From: UBA2040 sp041674745
Lineage (GTDB): Bacteria > Bacteroidota > Bacteroidia > Flavobacteriales_D > Crocinitomicaceae
Assembly: GCA_041674745.1 (NCBI GenBank)
Contig: JBAYVD010000002.1
Coordinates: forward strand, 248,001-312,000
Reading direction: 5' to 3'
DNA length: 64,000 nucleotides
Part shown: positions 27,494-36,784 of the stretch, one piece after another
Layout: each line of letters starts with the position of its first letter
Numbering within the stretch: the first letter of the stretch is position 1
Notes under the pieces: model-generated
What the model saw: only the letters and a program-made list of their open reading frames with translations
Told to the model about the DNA's origin: nothing
The model's database searches: none
Translations under genes and position numbers: made by a program

Positions 27494-28627
27494 ATGGACA
27501 AAATGAAAATTGGAATAGTATTGTACCCAACTTTTGGAGGATCAGGGGTCGTTGCGACGGAACTAGGGAAAGCACTTGCAAAAAAAGGGCATGAAATTCA
27601 CTTTATCACCTATTCACAACCTGTTCGTTTAGGAAGCTTCCGAGAAAATATTTTCTACCATGAAGTGGCCGTTTCGGATTATCCACTTTTTGAATACCAA
27701 CCTTATGAAACGGAATTAGCCAGTAAAATGGTAGATGTTGTGAAATACGAAAAATTGGATTTGTTGCACGTTCATTATGCCATCCCGCATGCATCTGCTG
27801 CTTTTATGGCGAAACAAATTTTACTTTCTCAAGGAATTGAAATACCGTATGTAACAACCTTGCATGGTACCGATATCACGTTAGTCGGAAAAGATCCTTC
27901 TTTCGAACCTGTGATTACATTTTGCTTAAACCAATCTGATGCCGTTACAGCGGTTTCCGAAAGTTTAAAAAACGATACCTTGGATCATTTCAATACCCAA
28001 AAAGAAATACACGTAGTACCCAATTTCATTCACATTGAAGAACCGAATGAAACGAAAGCGCACTTGATTCGTCAGCGGTATGCCTTGGACGATGAACCCG
28101 TACTTTGTCACGTTTCGAATTTTCGAAAAGTCAAAAGGGTAGAGGACGTTTTGCTGGTTTTCAATGAGGTAAATAAAAAAATTCCTTCCAAACTTTTGTT
28201 GGTAGGCGATGGTCCCGAAAGAGCCAATTTGGATGCCTTGTGCAGACAGTTGGATTTGTGCGGTCGAGTAATCATGATCGGAAAAGTCCGAGATACCGCA
28301 CATGTATTGGGGATTTCAGATTTATTCCTTTTGCCCTCTGAAACCGAAAGTTTTGGTTTAGCTGCCTTGGAAGCAATGGCATTATCGGTACCGGTAATTT
28401 CATCCAATACGGGTGGTATTCCTGAAGTAAACATTCAAGGCAAAACAGGTTTTCTTTCTGATGTAGGTGATGTGCATGACATGGCGAAAAATGCTTTGAA
28501 ATTATTGGAATCCAAAGAATTAATGGCCGAATTCAAGATAAATGCACTCAACCGAGCCAAGGATTTTAGTTTAGAAAGAATTCTTCCTATGTACGAATCT
28601 ATTTACCGTGAGGTGCTCAAAAAATGA
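27494..28627 (+). CDS. bshA: N-acetyl-alpha-D-glucosaminyl L-malate synthase BshA
   Basis: A 377-residue GT4-family glycosyltransferase that joins UDP-GlcNAc to L-malate in the first step of bacillithiol synthesis. The N-terminus MKIGIVLYPTFGGSGVVATELG, the LHVHYAIPHASAA segment and LHGTDITLVG are characteristic of BshA, and the GT4 donor-site ESFGLAALEAMA is near residue 290. The start may be ATG 27494 or 27503; the second gives the family-typical MKIGIV. Its presence implies bacillithiol is the low-molecular-weight thiol of this organism, relevant to the redox genes at 38-42 kb. Confidence 0.94.
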   Translation: MDKMKIGIVLYPTFGGSGVVATELGKALAKKGHEIHFITYSQPVRLGSFRENIFYHEVAVSDYPLFEYQPYETELASKMVDVVKYEKLDLLHVHYAIPHASAAFMAKQILLSQGIEIPYVTTLHGTDITLVGKDPSFEPVITFCLNQSDAVTAVSESLKNDTLDHFNTQKEIHVVPNFIHIEEPNETKAHLIRQRYALDDEPVLCHVSNFRKVKRVEDVLLVFNEVNKKIPSKLLLVGDGPERANLDALCRQLDLCGRVIMIGKVRDTAHVLGISDLFLLPSETESFGLAALEAMALSVPVISSNTGGIPEVNIQGKTGFLSDVGDVHDMAKNALKLLESKELMAEFKINALNRAKDFSLERILPMYESIYREVLKK

Positions 28628-28766
28628 TATTTACTTTTTCTTGTAAATCTTATTAATCAAAACTTTATCTGTCGAATATTAATTTAAACGGTCATTCTCA
28701 TTGAGTTATCGGTTGAAATTGATATGTATGCACAATATCCCCCAAAAAAAATCGTTTTTATTCTGT

Positions 28767-28788
28767 AACGAATAAGAGGAGATTCGTT
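28767..28788. repeat. Inverted repeat upstream of the ECF sigma gene
   Basis: AACGAAT (28767-28773) and ATTCGTT (28782-28788) form a perfect 7-bp inverted repeat with an 8-nt purine-rich loop, 56 bp before the sigma-factor ATG. It could be an operator or a leader hairpin. The rest of the 216-bp gap 28628-28843 is AT-rich with no recognised gene or clear promoter. Confidence 0.5.
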
Positions 28789-28843
28789 TTAGATAACGTG
28801 GAGGCCAAAATCTCTGCTATTGCTTAAATAAAAACCCATTATT

Positions 28844-29407
28844 ATGTCAGTGAACCCATTGTATCACCAGACTTCAGCCAAGTTAGAGGAGGAACTAGGC
28901 TGGATTCGGAGAGCACAGAAAGACCCGGAGAAGTTCGGTCCGCTGTACGAAAAGTACCACGAGCAAATTTTCCGCTACATCTATCAACGGATGGATGACC
29001 AAGAATTGGCTTTAGATGTTACATCTCAAGTATTTATGAAGGCTTTGAAGAACATAAAAAGCTATGAATACAGAGGTGTACCACTTTCATCCTGGTTGTA
29101 TCGTATTGCAAAAAGTGAACTATATCAAGCTTTTCGCGATAGAAAGGCTACGAGAACTGTCAATTTGGACACCGTTCATCTTACCGATATGGTGGAGGAA
29201 ATGGACGAGGAACAAAGTGATTTAAACCGCAAAAAATTATTTGATGTTTTAAAAAAACTAAATGAAAATGATTTGCAGTTAATTGAATTGCGGTTTTTTG
29301 AAAAAAGAGCCTATAGAGAAATCGGTGAAATCTTAGATTTGACTGAGAACAATGCCAAAGTGAAATGCTTTAGAGCATTGGAAAAATTGAAGAAACATTT
29401 TATTTGA
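28844..29407 (+). CDS. ECF-type RNA polymerase sigma factor
   Basis: A 187-residue sigma-70-family protein. Region 2 (about 25-95) includes the core-binding and -10-melting part with DVTSQVFMKALKNI and SWLYRIAKSELYQAFRDR. Region 4 (about 130-185) has the helix-turn-helix ELRFFEKRAYREIGEILDLTENNAKVKCFRALEKL. The 568-residue membrane protein starting 12 bp downstream is its probable anti-sigma or sensor partner. The unit appears to continue through two small secreted-protein genes, so the four genes may form one signal-response module. The target regulon is unknown. Confidence 0.92.
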   Translation: MSVNPLYHQTSAKLEEELGWIRRAQKDPEKFGPLYEKYHEQIFRYIYQRMDDQELALDVTSQVFMKALKNIKSYEYRGVPLSSWLYRIAKSELYQAFRDRKATRTVNLDTVHLTDMVEEMDEEQSDLNRKKLFDVLKKLNENDLQLIELRFFEKRAYREIGEILDLTENNAKVKCFRALEKLKKHFI

Positions 29408-29419
29408 TAAAAAAGGAGT

Positions 29420-31126
29420 ATGAAGACAAAATTCAATCTCGATCGTGACAATCCAACAAGTGATTTTATTCATTCGCGACAAAACTTTAAAAAAGTACTT
29501 GAAGGTTACCAGGCCCTAAAACCTCCAATATGGAAAAACCCCTGGTTTTACGGACCCGTTGGCTTTGCCAGCTTAGCGCTCATTTTCATTTTTACTTTTC
29601 AAACACAATTAAATGCACATGGCAATAATTCTACTTTAACAATCGCTTCAAACACATCCCTTCCTGAAGACACTCCGTGTATTCAACCGTTGAGCTCCGG
29701 AAGTGATGTGCCCTTTCAAGTTGTAGATGTTTTGCCAGAAGAGGGGAAATTGATTGAATTGGCCTCTGGTACCACTATTTCCATTCCTGCGAATGCTTTA
29801 AAGAGTGAAAACGGTTCAGCCGTTCAAATAAAAATCAGAGAATTTCAAGACAAGGAAAGTGCTTTATTAGCAGGAATCCCAATGGATTATGGAAAGAAGT
29901 CGGCATTTGAATCAGCAGGAATGATCGAAATCAGAGCCGAAAAAGAAGGACAACCCGTTGAATTGAAAAGCAACAAACCAATGGAAGTTCAATTAGCCTT
30001 GACACAATCGCCTGAAAATTTTCAATTTTGGAAATTAGATGAAACCCAAAAAGAATGGGTTGAAACTCCTTGTATTCTAAAAAAGCCTACTTCAAATTCT
30101 CCAAAAGTTGATTTGAAAAAGATAGAAGGAAAAATTATACAAGTTGAAGAAAAACTGGTACTATGCAATGATCAAATCGAAGAAAAATTGGCCGCCAAAT
30201 CAAAAACCAATCTATCTGAAAATTTGATTCCTTCAGAAAATGCAAGAAAACTCATTATTGAATTCAATCCGAATGAGTTTCCAGAATTGAAAGGATACAA
30301 AGATATTGAATGGGAGTATGTTGTGCCTGCAAACCAAACTTCTGTGAGTTTAGAAAGTTTTGCGAAGCGTATCAAATACGCTAGTTCACAAACATGGAAC
30401 GACGTCGAAATAAAAAAAGCAACGACGAACTACACGGCCACATTTATCAATTCAAAAGAAAAATATACGTTGCCAATTCGACCTGTGTTGAAAGGCCAAA
30501 GCTTAGCTGACCTAAAAAACAAAATTAATCTTGCGGAAGCCGAACGAACCAAAGTCATTTCAAGATTGACGGAGGAAAAGAAACAATACGAAAAAGAGGA
30601 AAAAGCGCTTCGCTTGGCCCAAGAAAAAATCGTCAATCAAATGAAAGCAGATTTGGCAAGAGGCGTTGTTCCTTCCATGGAAGAACGATCGCAAGCTGCT
30701 CGTTCTGCTGGATTATCCTCTGCTAGTGCTATGAATGCCGGCACGGCCAACTTTAGAACAACCAGTTTTGGAGTCTACAATTGTGATCGTCCCATTCCGT
30801 ATCCGCCGCATCATCCGAACGTATTAACCTTTAAAACCAAAGAAGGTTCAAGAGTTAACCAATTGGCAGCATTTGTTCTCGATACGAAAAAAAACACGCG
30901 TTATTCTTTCGGAGGAAATTACCCGCACAAAAATGATGAATTAGGGTGGTTCAACCATGAAAGCATTCTTGTGCTGATCGATCACGATGGAAATCTATTT
31001 TTTAAGAAAAATATTCAATTGGAAACAAATAATAATGCGCCAATAGTGATGGAAAGGCTAGACAAAAAAGAGGTAACTTTGGAAAACATTCAAAAAATTA
31101 TCAGTGAAACAACTGTTACTGTATAG
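29420..31126 (+). CDS. Probable anti-sigma/sensor membrane protein with ZU5-like domain
   Basis: A 568-residue protein with a 42-residue N-terminal cytoplasmic part, one membrane helix (about 43-65), and a large outer part. Residues about 110-190 show the Bacteroidota pattern GTTISIPANAL...REFQDKESALLAGIPM...FESAGMIEIRA, a ZU5-like beta module often found in envelope proteins. Residues about 365-425 are a charged coiled coil. The N-terminal segment would be the part that holds the sigma factor (inference); I see no zinc-anti-sigma HxxxCxxC motif. It starts 12 bp after the sigma gene and its 3' end overlaps the next gene by 23 bp. Confidence 0.75.
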   Translation: MKTKFNLDRDNPTSDFIHSRQNFKKVLEGYQALKPPIWKNPWFYGPVGFASLALIFIFTFQTQLNAHGNNSTLTIASNTSLPEDTPCIQPLSSGSDVPFQVVDVLPEEGKLIELASGTTISIPANALKSENGSAVQIKIREFQDKESALLAGIPMDYGKKSAFESAGMIEIRAEKEGQPVELKSNKPMEVQLALTQSPENFQFWKLDETQKEWVETPCILKKPTSNSPKVDLKKIEGKIIQVEEKLVLCNDQIEEKLAAKSKTNLSENLIPSENARKLIIEFNPNEFPELKGYKDIEWEYVVPANQTSVSLESFAKRIKYASSQTWNDVEIKKATTNYTATFINSKEKYTLPIRPVLKGQSLADLKNKINLAEAERTKVISRLTEEKKQYEKEEKALRLAQEKIVNQMKADLARGVVPSMEERSQAARSAGLSSASAMNAGTANFRTTSFGVYNCDRPIPYPPHHPNVLTFKTKEGSRVNQLAAFVLDTKKNTRYSFGGNYPHKNDELGWFNHESILVLIDHDGNLFFKKNIQLETNNNAPIVMERLDKKEVTLENIQKIISETTVTV

Positions 31127-31496
31127 TCTTCTTTCATTTTCGGCTTTTTCCCAAACGGACACAATACGGATTCAAAAAATTCAGAATTTTTACCCGTCCA
31201 TAGCCGGTATTCAATCTGGCGAAATCCCATTTTGGAAACTTTGTGCCTCAGAAGGTTTGGAAACTAAAACCAAAAGTCACATTATATCTTTCGACCTGCA
31301 ATACTTTGGCAAAAGAGGGTTAATTGAGCAGCATATCGCTGGCAATCATATTCCAGATTCTGTTTGCATTCAAATTGGTGCCTACGGATTGGACAATATG
31401 ATTTTCTTTACAAACATTCGTGCTATACTACCTGACTCCGGTAAATTATTGCACCTAAGCTCCATGAATTTAATTCCGGTGAAAAAAGATGAGTAA
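31104..31496 (+). CDS. Small secreted protein, paralogue of the next gene
   Basis: A 130-residue precursor with a signal peptide (MKQLLLYSLLSFSAFSQ) and the mature start TDTIRIQKIQNFY. The next gene has the same length and a similar mature start (ADTIRIVKNERLL), so the two look like diverged tandem duplicates. It starts at GTG 31104 inside the end of the preceding membrane-protein gene. No known domain is recognised. It is probably part of the ECF sigma unit. Confidence 0.65.
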   Translation: MKQLLLYSLLSFSAFSQTDTIRIQKIQNFYPSIAGIQSGEIPFWKLCASEGLETKTKSHIISFDLQYFGKRGLIEQHIAGNHIPDSVCIQIGAYGLDNMIFFTNIRAILPDSGKLLHLSSMNLIPVKKDE

Positions 31497-31881
31497 AATT
31501 ATTCTTGTTTGTGCTTTATTCGTTAATTTATTTGCTTTCGGTCAGGCAGATACCATCCGTATTGTGAAAAATGAACGATTGTTATTTAAGTGTGTCACAC
31601 AAAATGCTCTTTCCTGGTATATCTGTATACAAAATAATGAAAGCATGCTGGCTGATTTAAAAATTAATCCCAATGCCATTTCAGAATGGTTTTACAAATT
31701 CGCCGATAGCCAGAACTTATTCAAAGCCGAAAAATTGACTCGTTCAACGAAATTTCTTGTTTTTACAAAAGCGAATGATCCAGAAAGTCGAATTTCATTC
31801 GAAGTAAGCTATTTTGATAAGCAAAAAATCATTCTACGCACGAACAATGAAGTATTTCAATTTGACTTAATAGAGATGTGA
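31489..31881 (+). CDS. Small secreted protein, paralogue of the previous gene
   Basis: A 130-residue precursor: signal peptide MSKIILVCALFVNLFAFGQ, mature start ADTIRIVKNERLL, two Cys (FKCVTQN and WYICIQN). It overlaps the upstream paralogue by 8 bp. The mature protein is beta-rich without known motifs. It is the last gene of the predicted sigma/anti-sigma unit; a promoter for the next gene follows within 60 bp. Confidence 0.68.
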   Translation: MSKIILVCALFVNLFAFGQADTIRIVKNERLLFKCVTQNALSWYICIQNNESMLADLKINPNAISEWFYKFADSQNLFKAEKLTRSTKFLVFTKANDPESRISFEVSYFDKQKIILRTNNEVFQFDLIEM

Positions 31882-31912
31882 ACATTTGGTTTTTAATTCT
31901 ATGCAAACATTT

Positions 31913-31944
31913 TTTGAATTGTCATAAAATAATTCTTATTTTTG
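31913..31944 (+). promoter_or_regulatory. Promoter of the PorG-like gene
   Basis: -33 TTTG (31913-31916), a 20-bp spacer and a perfect -7 box TATTTTTG (31937-31944). A TTG start at 31942 would lie inside the -7 box, so the ATG at 31960 is the true start. Confidence 0.75.
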
Positions 31945-31959
31945 CAGGGTAATACGAAT

Positions 31960-32919
31960 ATGAAAAATAAATTATTTCTTCTATTTCTGCTTTCCATGTT
32001 GACGTTTACCAATGTTTTTGGTCAGCATACCAATTTCAATAGTCAACGAAATTGGTCTTTGAATAAGAAGGAATTTTTCTTTGGAGTAGGTGCAACCAAT
32101 TTTCTAGGTGATTTAGGTGGAAGAAATAGAATCGGTACCGACTATAGTCCTGTAGATTTTGATATAGATGCAACATCACTTGGCGGAATGCTAGGCTATC
32201 GTTTTCGTTTTTCTCCAAAATGGGCTACCTCAACCCAAATCAGTGGAGGGTTGGTTAGAGGAAGCGATGCTAACACACAAGAAGTAATTCGAAAAAGTAG
32301 AAATTTAAGTTTCAGATCTCCAATCGCTAGTGTTTCTCAGCGAATAGAATTTATCTTATTTGCCAAAGAACAATTTGGTGCTCGTTACAAAATTCCAGGA
32401 ATTAATGGAATGAAGGACAAGAATACTCAAGGTTATGTTTTTATCGGTATTGGTGCAACTTATTTTAATCCGCAAGCCAATTTAAATGGCACTTGGGTGA
32501 ATCTAAGACCATTACACACTGAAGGTCAGGGTTTGGTTGGTGGCCCTGAACAATATGGCATGGTCACCGCAATTGTTCCAATGGGTGTGGGCGTTCGTGT
32601 AGGTTTAGATAAACTTTGGCGAATTGGTTTTGAGTTGACGTATACCAAAACATTTAGTGATTACATTGACGACGTTTCTACAACCTATTACGATAAATCA
32701 GCGATTGCTGCTGCTTATGGCAACGAAGCTGCCTATTTATCCAATCCATCTTATCAAAACCAATATTGGTTTGCTGGTGGTCAACAACGAGGTGACAAAC
32801 AAAAAGATAGTTACTTAAATTTCAATCTTGTTTTTTACCGAAACTTAACGTACAAACCGACCAATTACAAATTTGGAAGAACGCCTAAATTTAGAAGTGC
32901 AGGTCGTTACAAATTCTAA
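31960..32919 (+). CDS. PorG-like outer-membrane beta-barrel protein (DUF6089-type)
   Basis: A 319-residue precursor with signal peptide MKNKLFLLFLLSMLTFTNVFG and an early barrel motif FFGVGATNFLGDLGGRNRIG, the pattern of the Bacteroidota DUF6089/PorG family. Alternating strands follow, with an aromatic C-terminal end. PorG works with the type IX secretion machinery in Porphyromonas; whether this protein does is inference from family pattern and from the T9SS cargo in the window. The pyrD promoter lies just past its stop codon. Confidence 0.78.
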   Translation: MKNKLFLLFLLSMLTFTNVFGQHTNFNSQRNWSLNKKEFFFGVGATNFLGDLGGRNRIGTDYSPVDFDIDATSLGGMLGYRFRFSPKWATSTQISGGLVRGSDANTQEVIRKSRNLSFRSPIASVSQRIEFILFAKEQFGARYKIPGINGMKDKNTQGYVFIGIGATYFNPQANLNGTWVNLRPLHTEGQGLVGGPEQYGMVTAIVPMGVGVRVGLDKLWRIGFELTYTKTFSDYIDDVSTTYYDKSAIAAAYGNEAAYLSNPSYQNQYWFAGGQQRGDKQKDSYLNFNLVFYRNLTYKPTNYKFGRTPKFRSAGRYKF

Positions 32920-32970
32920 TTTTTCTCAAAACTTTTCTTTTCAAATTCAGTCTCTTTCCAAGAGGTGTGT

Positions 32971-32978
32971 TAATTTTG
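32971..32978 (+). promoter_or_regulatory. -7 box of pyrD
   Basis: TAATTTTG, a perfect TAnnTTTG, ends 11 nt before the pyrD ATG at 32990. It supports this start over the 39-codon-longer frame, which would overlap the upstream barrel gene. Confidence 0.6.
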
Positions 32979-32989
32979 CATCAAAAAGC

Positions 32990-34021
32990 ATGTACGCATT
33001 TCTACGTAAAGTATTATTTCAATTTGATCCTGAGAAAGTTCATTACTTCACCATTCGGTTGCTAAAATTATCCTTGAATCTCCCCGGAGGAAAATGGCTA
33101 TTTAGAAAACTTTTTTTTCTAGAAGACAAACGATTGGAAAGAACAATTGGTGGAATCAAATTTAAAAACCCAGTAGGATTGGCAGCAGGATTTGATAAAA
33201 ATGCTTCTATGTTCAATGAAATGTACTATTGTGGCTTTGGTTTTATTGAAATTGGAACTCTGACGCCAGTTGGTCAACCAGGCAATGACAAGCCGAGATT
33301 ATTTCGTCTGAAACCAGATGAAGCGATTATCAATCGAATGGGATTCAACAACGACGGAGTAGAGGCGGCCATTGAAAATTTAAAAAACAAAAAAGTTGAT
33401 ATCATCATTGGAGGAAATATTGGGAAAAACAAAATAACGCCCAATGAATTGGCCGACCAAGATTACACGGTTTGTTTTGACGCACTATTCCCATACGTGG
33501 ACTATTTCGTTGTCAATGTTTCTTCGCCGAATACGCCCAATTTAAGAGACTTGCAAGAAAAAGAACCCTTGACCAAATTGTTAATGTCTTTAATGGAAAT
33601 GAACACAGGGAAATCCAATCCAAAACCCATTTTTCTGAAAATTGCACCAGACTTGACAGATAGCCAATTGGATGATATTATTGAAATTGTTCTAGCATCA
33701 AAAATTGAAGGGGTTATTGCAACGAATACGACTATCAGTCGAGAAAACTTGAAAACAAGTGAACATGATTTATCTAAAATTGGTGCAGGTGGACTTTCAG
33801 GAAAGCCATTAAAATCGAGATCTACTGAGGTAATTCGTTACTTATCGAAGCATTCAAAAAAATCATTTTCAATAATCGGGGTAGGAGGAATACATTCCGA
33901 AAAAGATGCTTTGGAAAAATTAGAGGCTGGTGCGGATTTGTTGCAATTGTATAGTGGCTTTATTTACGAAGGTCCCGGTTTGGTAAAACGAATTAACAAA
34001 GCTATTTTAGCGAGACATTAA
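32990..34021 (+). CDS. pyrD: Dihydroorotate dehydrogenase (quinone), class 2
   Basis: A 343-residue FMN enzyme oxidising dihydroorotate to orotate in pyrimidine synthesis and passing electrons to menaquinone. The N-terminal helical segment (residues 1-40: FDPEKVHYFTIRLLK) is the membrane-associating part of class 2 enzymes. Seen: NPVGLAAGFDKN, NRMGFNN, the NVSSPNTPNLR loop with the class 2 catalytic Ser, and IGVGGI near the C-terminus for FMN phosphate binding. An HMG-CoA-lyase-like gene follows after 5 bp. Confidence 0.95.
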   Translation: MYAFLRKVLFQFDPEKVHYFTIRLLKLSLNLPGGKWLFRKLFFLEDKRLERTIGGIKFKNPVGLAAGFDKNASMFNEMYYCGFGFIEIGTLTPVGQPGNDKPRLFRLKPDEAIINRMGFNNDGVEAAIENLKNKKVDIIIGGNIGKNKITPNELADQDYTVCFDALFPYVDYFVVNVSSPNTPNLRDLQEKEPLTKLLMSLMEMNTGKSNPKPIFLKIAPDLTDSQLDDIIEIVLASKIEGVIATNTTISRENLKTSEHDLSKIGAGGLSGKPLKSRSTEVIRYLSKHSKKSFSIIGVGGIHSEKDALEKLEAGADLLQLYSGFIYEGPGLVKRINKAILARH

Positions 34022-34026
34022 TTAAT

Positions 34027-34887
34027 ATGGAAACCGAAATAAAAATTATTGAATGTCCGAGAGATGCAATGCAAGGTTGGCATGATTTCATTCCGACGAA
34101 GCAGAAAATCGCCTATCAAAATGTGTTGCTTCAATGTGGTTTTGATGTATTGGATTTCGGGAGTTTTGTTTCGCCAAAGGCCATTCCTCAAATGCGTGAT
34201 ACAGCCGAAGTGCTCAACGGTTTAGAACTTTCTCAAACGCAGACCAAATTATTGGCGATTATTGCCAACGAAAGAGGAGCCTTGGATGCTCTGCAATTTG
34301 AAGAAATTGATTTTCTAGGATACCCATTTTCCATTTCTGAAGAATTTCAAAAAAGAAATACAAACGCAACCATTATAGAGTCTTTGCACCGAGTGGAAGA
34401 AATTCAATCCCTTTGTGTAAACAACAAAAAGAAGTTGGTGGTTTACCTATCCATGGGATTTGGAAATCCATACGGTGAAAAATGGCACCCAGATTTAGTC
34501 AGTCAATGGTCGGAGCGACTGAACAAAGAAATGGGAATTGAAATTCTCGCTTTGTCGGACACTATTGGATGTGCCAATCCAGCCATCGTACAATCACTTT
34601 TCAGTCAAATTATTCCAGAAAACCTTTCAGTCGAATTTGGCGCACATTTGCACACCTTACTCGAAAATGCCACGACATTAATAGAAGCTGCCTACGAAAG
34701 CGGCTGTCGACGATTTGACGGAGCAATGAAAGGTTTTGGCGGTTGTCCAATGGCCAAAGATGATTTAACAGGAAACATGCCTACCGAAAGAATTATTTCC
34801 TTTTTGGAAGGAAAAGGAATACGTAACCAAATTGTTAAAGACCGTTTACTAGAAGCGGAATCTATGACAACAACGATTTTTATATAA
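34027..34887 (+). CDS. Hydroxymethylglutaryl-CoA lyase-like enzyme
   Basis: A 286-residue TIM-barrel protein of the HMGL-like family. It shows ECPRDAMQGW at the N-terminus (the metal-binding ERDxxQ region in altered form), DTIGCANP, GAHLH (metal His), and RFDGAMKGFGGCPMA with the catalytic Cys expected in HMG-CoA lyases. It probably splits HMG-CoA to acetoacetate and acetyl-CoA in leucine or ketone metabolism. It sits 5 bp after pyrD and 1 bp before a lipoprotein gene; the pyrD link is not pathway-related. Confidence 0.88.
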   Translation: METEIKIIECPRDAMQGWHDFIPTKQKIAYQNVLLQCGFDVLDFGSFVSPKAIPQMRDTAEVLNGLELSQTQTKLLAIIANERGALDALQFEEIDFLGYPFSISEEFQKRNTNATIIESLHRVEEIQSLCVNNKKKLVVYLSMGFGNPYGEKWHPDLVSQWSERLNKEMGIEILALSDTIGCANPAIVQSLFSQIIPENLSVEFGAHLHTLLENATTLIEAAYESGCRRFDGAMKGFGGCPMAKDDLTGNMPTERIISFLEGKGIRNQIVKDRLLEAESMTTTIFI

Positions 34888-34888
34888 T

Positions 34889-35539
34889 ATGAAAAAATCC
34901 CTTTATTTCTCTTTTCTTTTGCTTGCATTTCTTTCTGCCTGTAAAGATGATTCCACTTCAGGAGAAGAATTAAAAACGACCAAAATTGAGGAAACAGAAG
35001 GTTTTCAAGATATAGAGGTCTTATTTGATGAAACAGAATTTTCAGATCCTGTTATGAAAGAATTGTTATTGGAACTAAAAATATGCTCAGATGATCCAGA
35101 AGCCTTGAAAAATCCTGAAACACCGGTTTGTTCGGCTGAAAATTTCAAGTTTATGCCCTTGCGAAAAAACTTGTCCTTAAAAAATGGATTTATCCTTTTG
35201 ATCAAAGCAGAAACGGGCAATTTTCCATTGCGTAGACTTTTGATTTTTCAACGTGAAAGAGGTAATTTGGTGAAAACGAATGGATTTGTAGCGAATATCA
35301 TTGGTCGAACCAAAAGTGATTCTGGTTACGATGACTTACTCTTGCGTTTTAATGACAAAGACCAAGGGGAAGATATGTTTTACAACTGTTTGTTCACATG
35401 GAAAGAAGGGAAATACGAATACAAACAGGTAGAAGTAATTCAAGGAGCCAATTGGGGTGGACCTGTGAAAGCCATTTACAAAGATTCTATTTCCAAAGAA
35501 ATCTATCAAAACATTCTAAACAATCAAATGCTTTTCTAA
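34889..35539 (+). CDS. Lipoprotein of unknown function
   Basis: A 216-residue lipoprotein (LSAC lipobox, Cys18, followed by KDD). It has two further Cys (LKICSDD and PVCSAE) and a beta-rich C-terminal half with a GKYEYKQVE strand. It starts 1 bp after the HMGL-like gene and the next gene starts directly at its stop codon. No family recognised. Confidence 0.7.
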   Translation: MKKSLYFSFLLLAFLSACKDDSTSGEELKTTKIEETEGFQDIEVLFDETEFSDPVMKELLLELKICSDDPEALKNPETPVCSAENFKFMPLRKNLSLKNGFILLIKAETGNFPLRRLLIFQRERGNLVKTNGFVANIIGRTKSDSGYDDLLLRFNDKDQGEDMFYNCLFTWKEGKYEYKQVEVIQGANWGGPVKAIYKDSISKEIYQNILNNQMLF

Positions 35540-35980
35540 ATGGCATGGCGAGTATTGTTTTTCACTTGGCTACTTTCGAATTGTTCAAATGACCATTCCG
35601 ACATTCAAAACTTGAGTAGAATGTCTATTTTTCATGGAAATTCCAGTAAAATATGGGTGATCAACAAGGTAACCATGAAGGGAGTCAACTATGCCGCTTA
35701 TCCTTTGAAAGAAAAAGATGTGGCCATTTTCTACGACGATCAAACCATTTTGATTCAACCCATGAATTCGCTGGGAGAATTTCCCAATCGGTCCGGATTT
35801 TTAACGCTATTGGATGATAATTCGACGTGCGAATTTAGTTTTCCGAAAGAAAATTGGATTTTTGAAGTGAGAGAAATCTCCTCAAAACGGATCCTGTTGC
35901 ACCACAAAGCAAAAAGCGATTTCAACTATGATTTGGAATTAATTGCTTATCCAAAAAGTGATTATTTAAAACTTAAGTAG
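35540..35980 (+). CDS. Small putative lipoprotein
   Basis: A 146-residue protein whose short hydrophobic N-terminus MAWRVLFFTWLLSNCSND ends in a Cys at position 15, a possible atypical lipobox. The remainder is beta-rich with no known motif. Its ATG follows directly on the stop codon of the upstream lipoprotein gene, which suggests they are made together. Its 3' end overlaps the convergent T9SS gene by 15 bp. Confidence 0.6.
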   Translation: MAWRVLFFTWLLSNCSNDHSDIQNLSRMSIFHGNSSKIWVINKVTMKGVNYAAYPLKEKDVAIFYDDQTILIQPMNSLGEFPNRSGFLTLLDDNSTCEFSFPKENWIFEVREISSKRILLHHKAKSDFNYDLELIAYPKSDYLKLK

Positions 35981-36778
35981 TTTGTGCTGAAATGAACCTT
36001 TGTCTGTTATAACGGACAAGAAATATACTCCCGCATTTTGATTCCGAATATCCACCATGGTGTTACTTGAATTCAATACCAGTTGTCCATTTGTATTGTA
36101 AACAGATACTTCTTTTAGAGCGAAATCACCACCAATTTCATACAGTCCAAGTTGACTTATTGTTTTGATTTTCAACAAATCAACAACATTCTCACTCAAT
36201 CCTGCTGGATCTTCTTTCGTAACAATTACATCATCAACATACAATTTAAAACCATCGTTGGTTTGAAGAATGAAGGCCAAATAAATCGTTTCATTGTCTA
36301 GACTTATTGCGCTTAAATCCGCCGTTCGATCTACCCAGTTTGCATATTCGCCTATAACATATCCTAAAGTATCGGTAAAACTTCCTATTAGAGTGTCTGT
36401 TTTGGACACCAACACCAAATAATTGTCTGGATAAGAGGGGTCGTGAGAAAGCGCACGCCAAGAAACATAATTTCCAAAACTACCCAATGTGATTGCCGGA
36501 GAAATCAACCAACGATTCGCTGTACCAACAGGACTAAAAAAACTAGTAGAACTTGCCGTCAAATTTGAATTTGTTAAATCCAAAGGGTCTATTTTGCTAA
36601 TCCATGGAGCTGTATATTCCGCCACCGCAGCAGCTGGAGTATGATTGTCAAAATCACGAAGTCCCCAAGTAGCAGGTATTCCTGATTGAAAATCTTCTGA
36701 GAAAATGGTTACTTGAGCAGAAACACTGCTAATAAGTAAACAAATGGCAATAAGTGTGTAAATCTCTTTCTTTAACAT
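35966..36778 (-). CDS. T9SS-exported protein with choice-of-anchor-J-like domain
   Basis: A 270-residue precursor with a signal peptide ending near SVSA. Residues about 20-190 resemble the Cleaved-adhesin/choice-of-anchor J domain (FSEDFQSGIPATWGLRDFDNH, NRWLISPAI, YVDDVIVTKED). The last 75 residues are a type A T9SS sorting domain (VSVYNTNGQLVL...NAGVYFLSVITDKGSFQHKLLKF). It is predicted to be exported and surface-bound or secreted. The ATG at 36778 is chosen because the alternative TTG at 36787 lies inside the -7 box. Confidence 0.85.
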   Translation of the reverse strand: MLKKEIYTLIAICLLISSVSAQVTIFSEDFQSGIPATWGLRDFDNHTPAAAVAEYTAPWISKIDPLDLTNSNLTASSTSFFSPVGTANRWLISPAITLGSFGNYVSWRALSHDPSYPDNYLVLVSKTDTLIGSFTDTLGYVIGEYANWVDRTADLSAISLDNETIYLAFILQTNDGFKLYVDDVIVTKEDPAGLSENVVDLLKIKTISQLGLYEIGGDFALKEVSVYNTNGQLVLNSSNTMVDIRNQNAGVYFLSVITDKGSFQHKLLKF

Positions 36779-36784
36779 AGGTTG

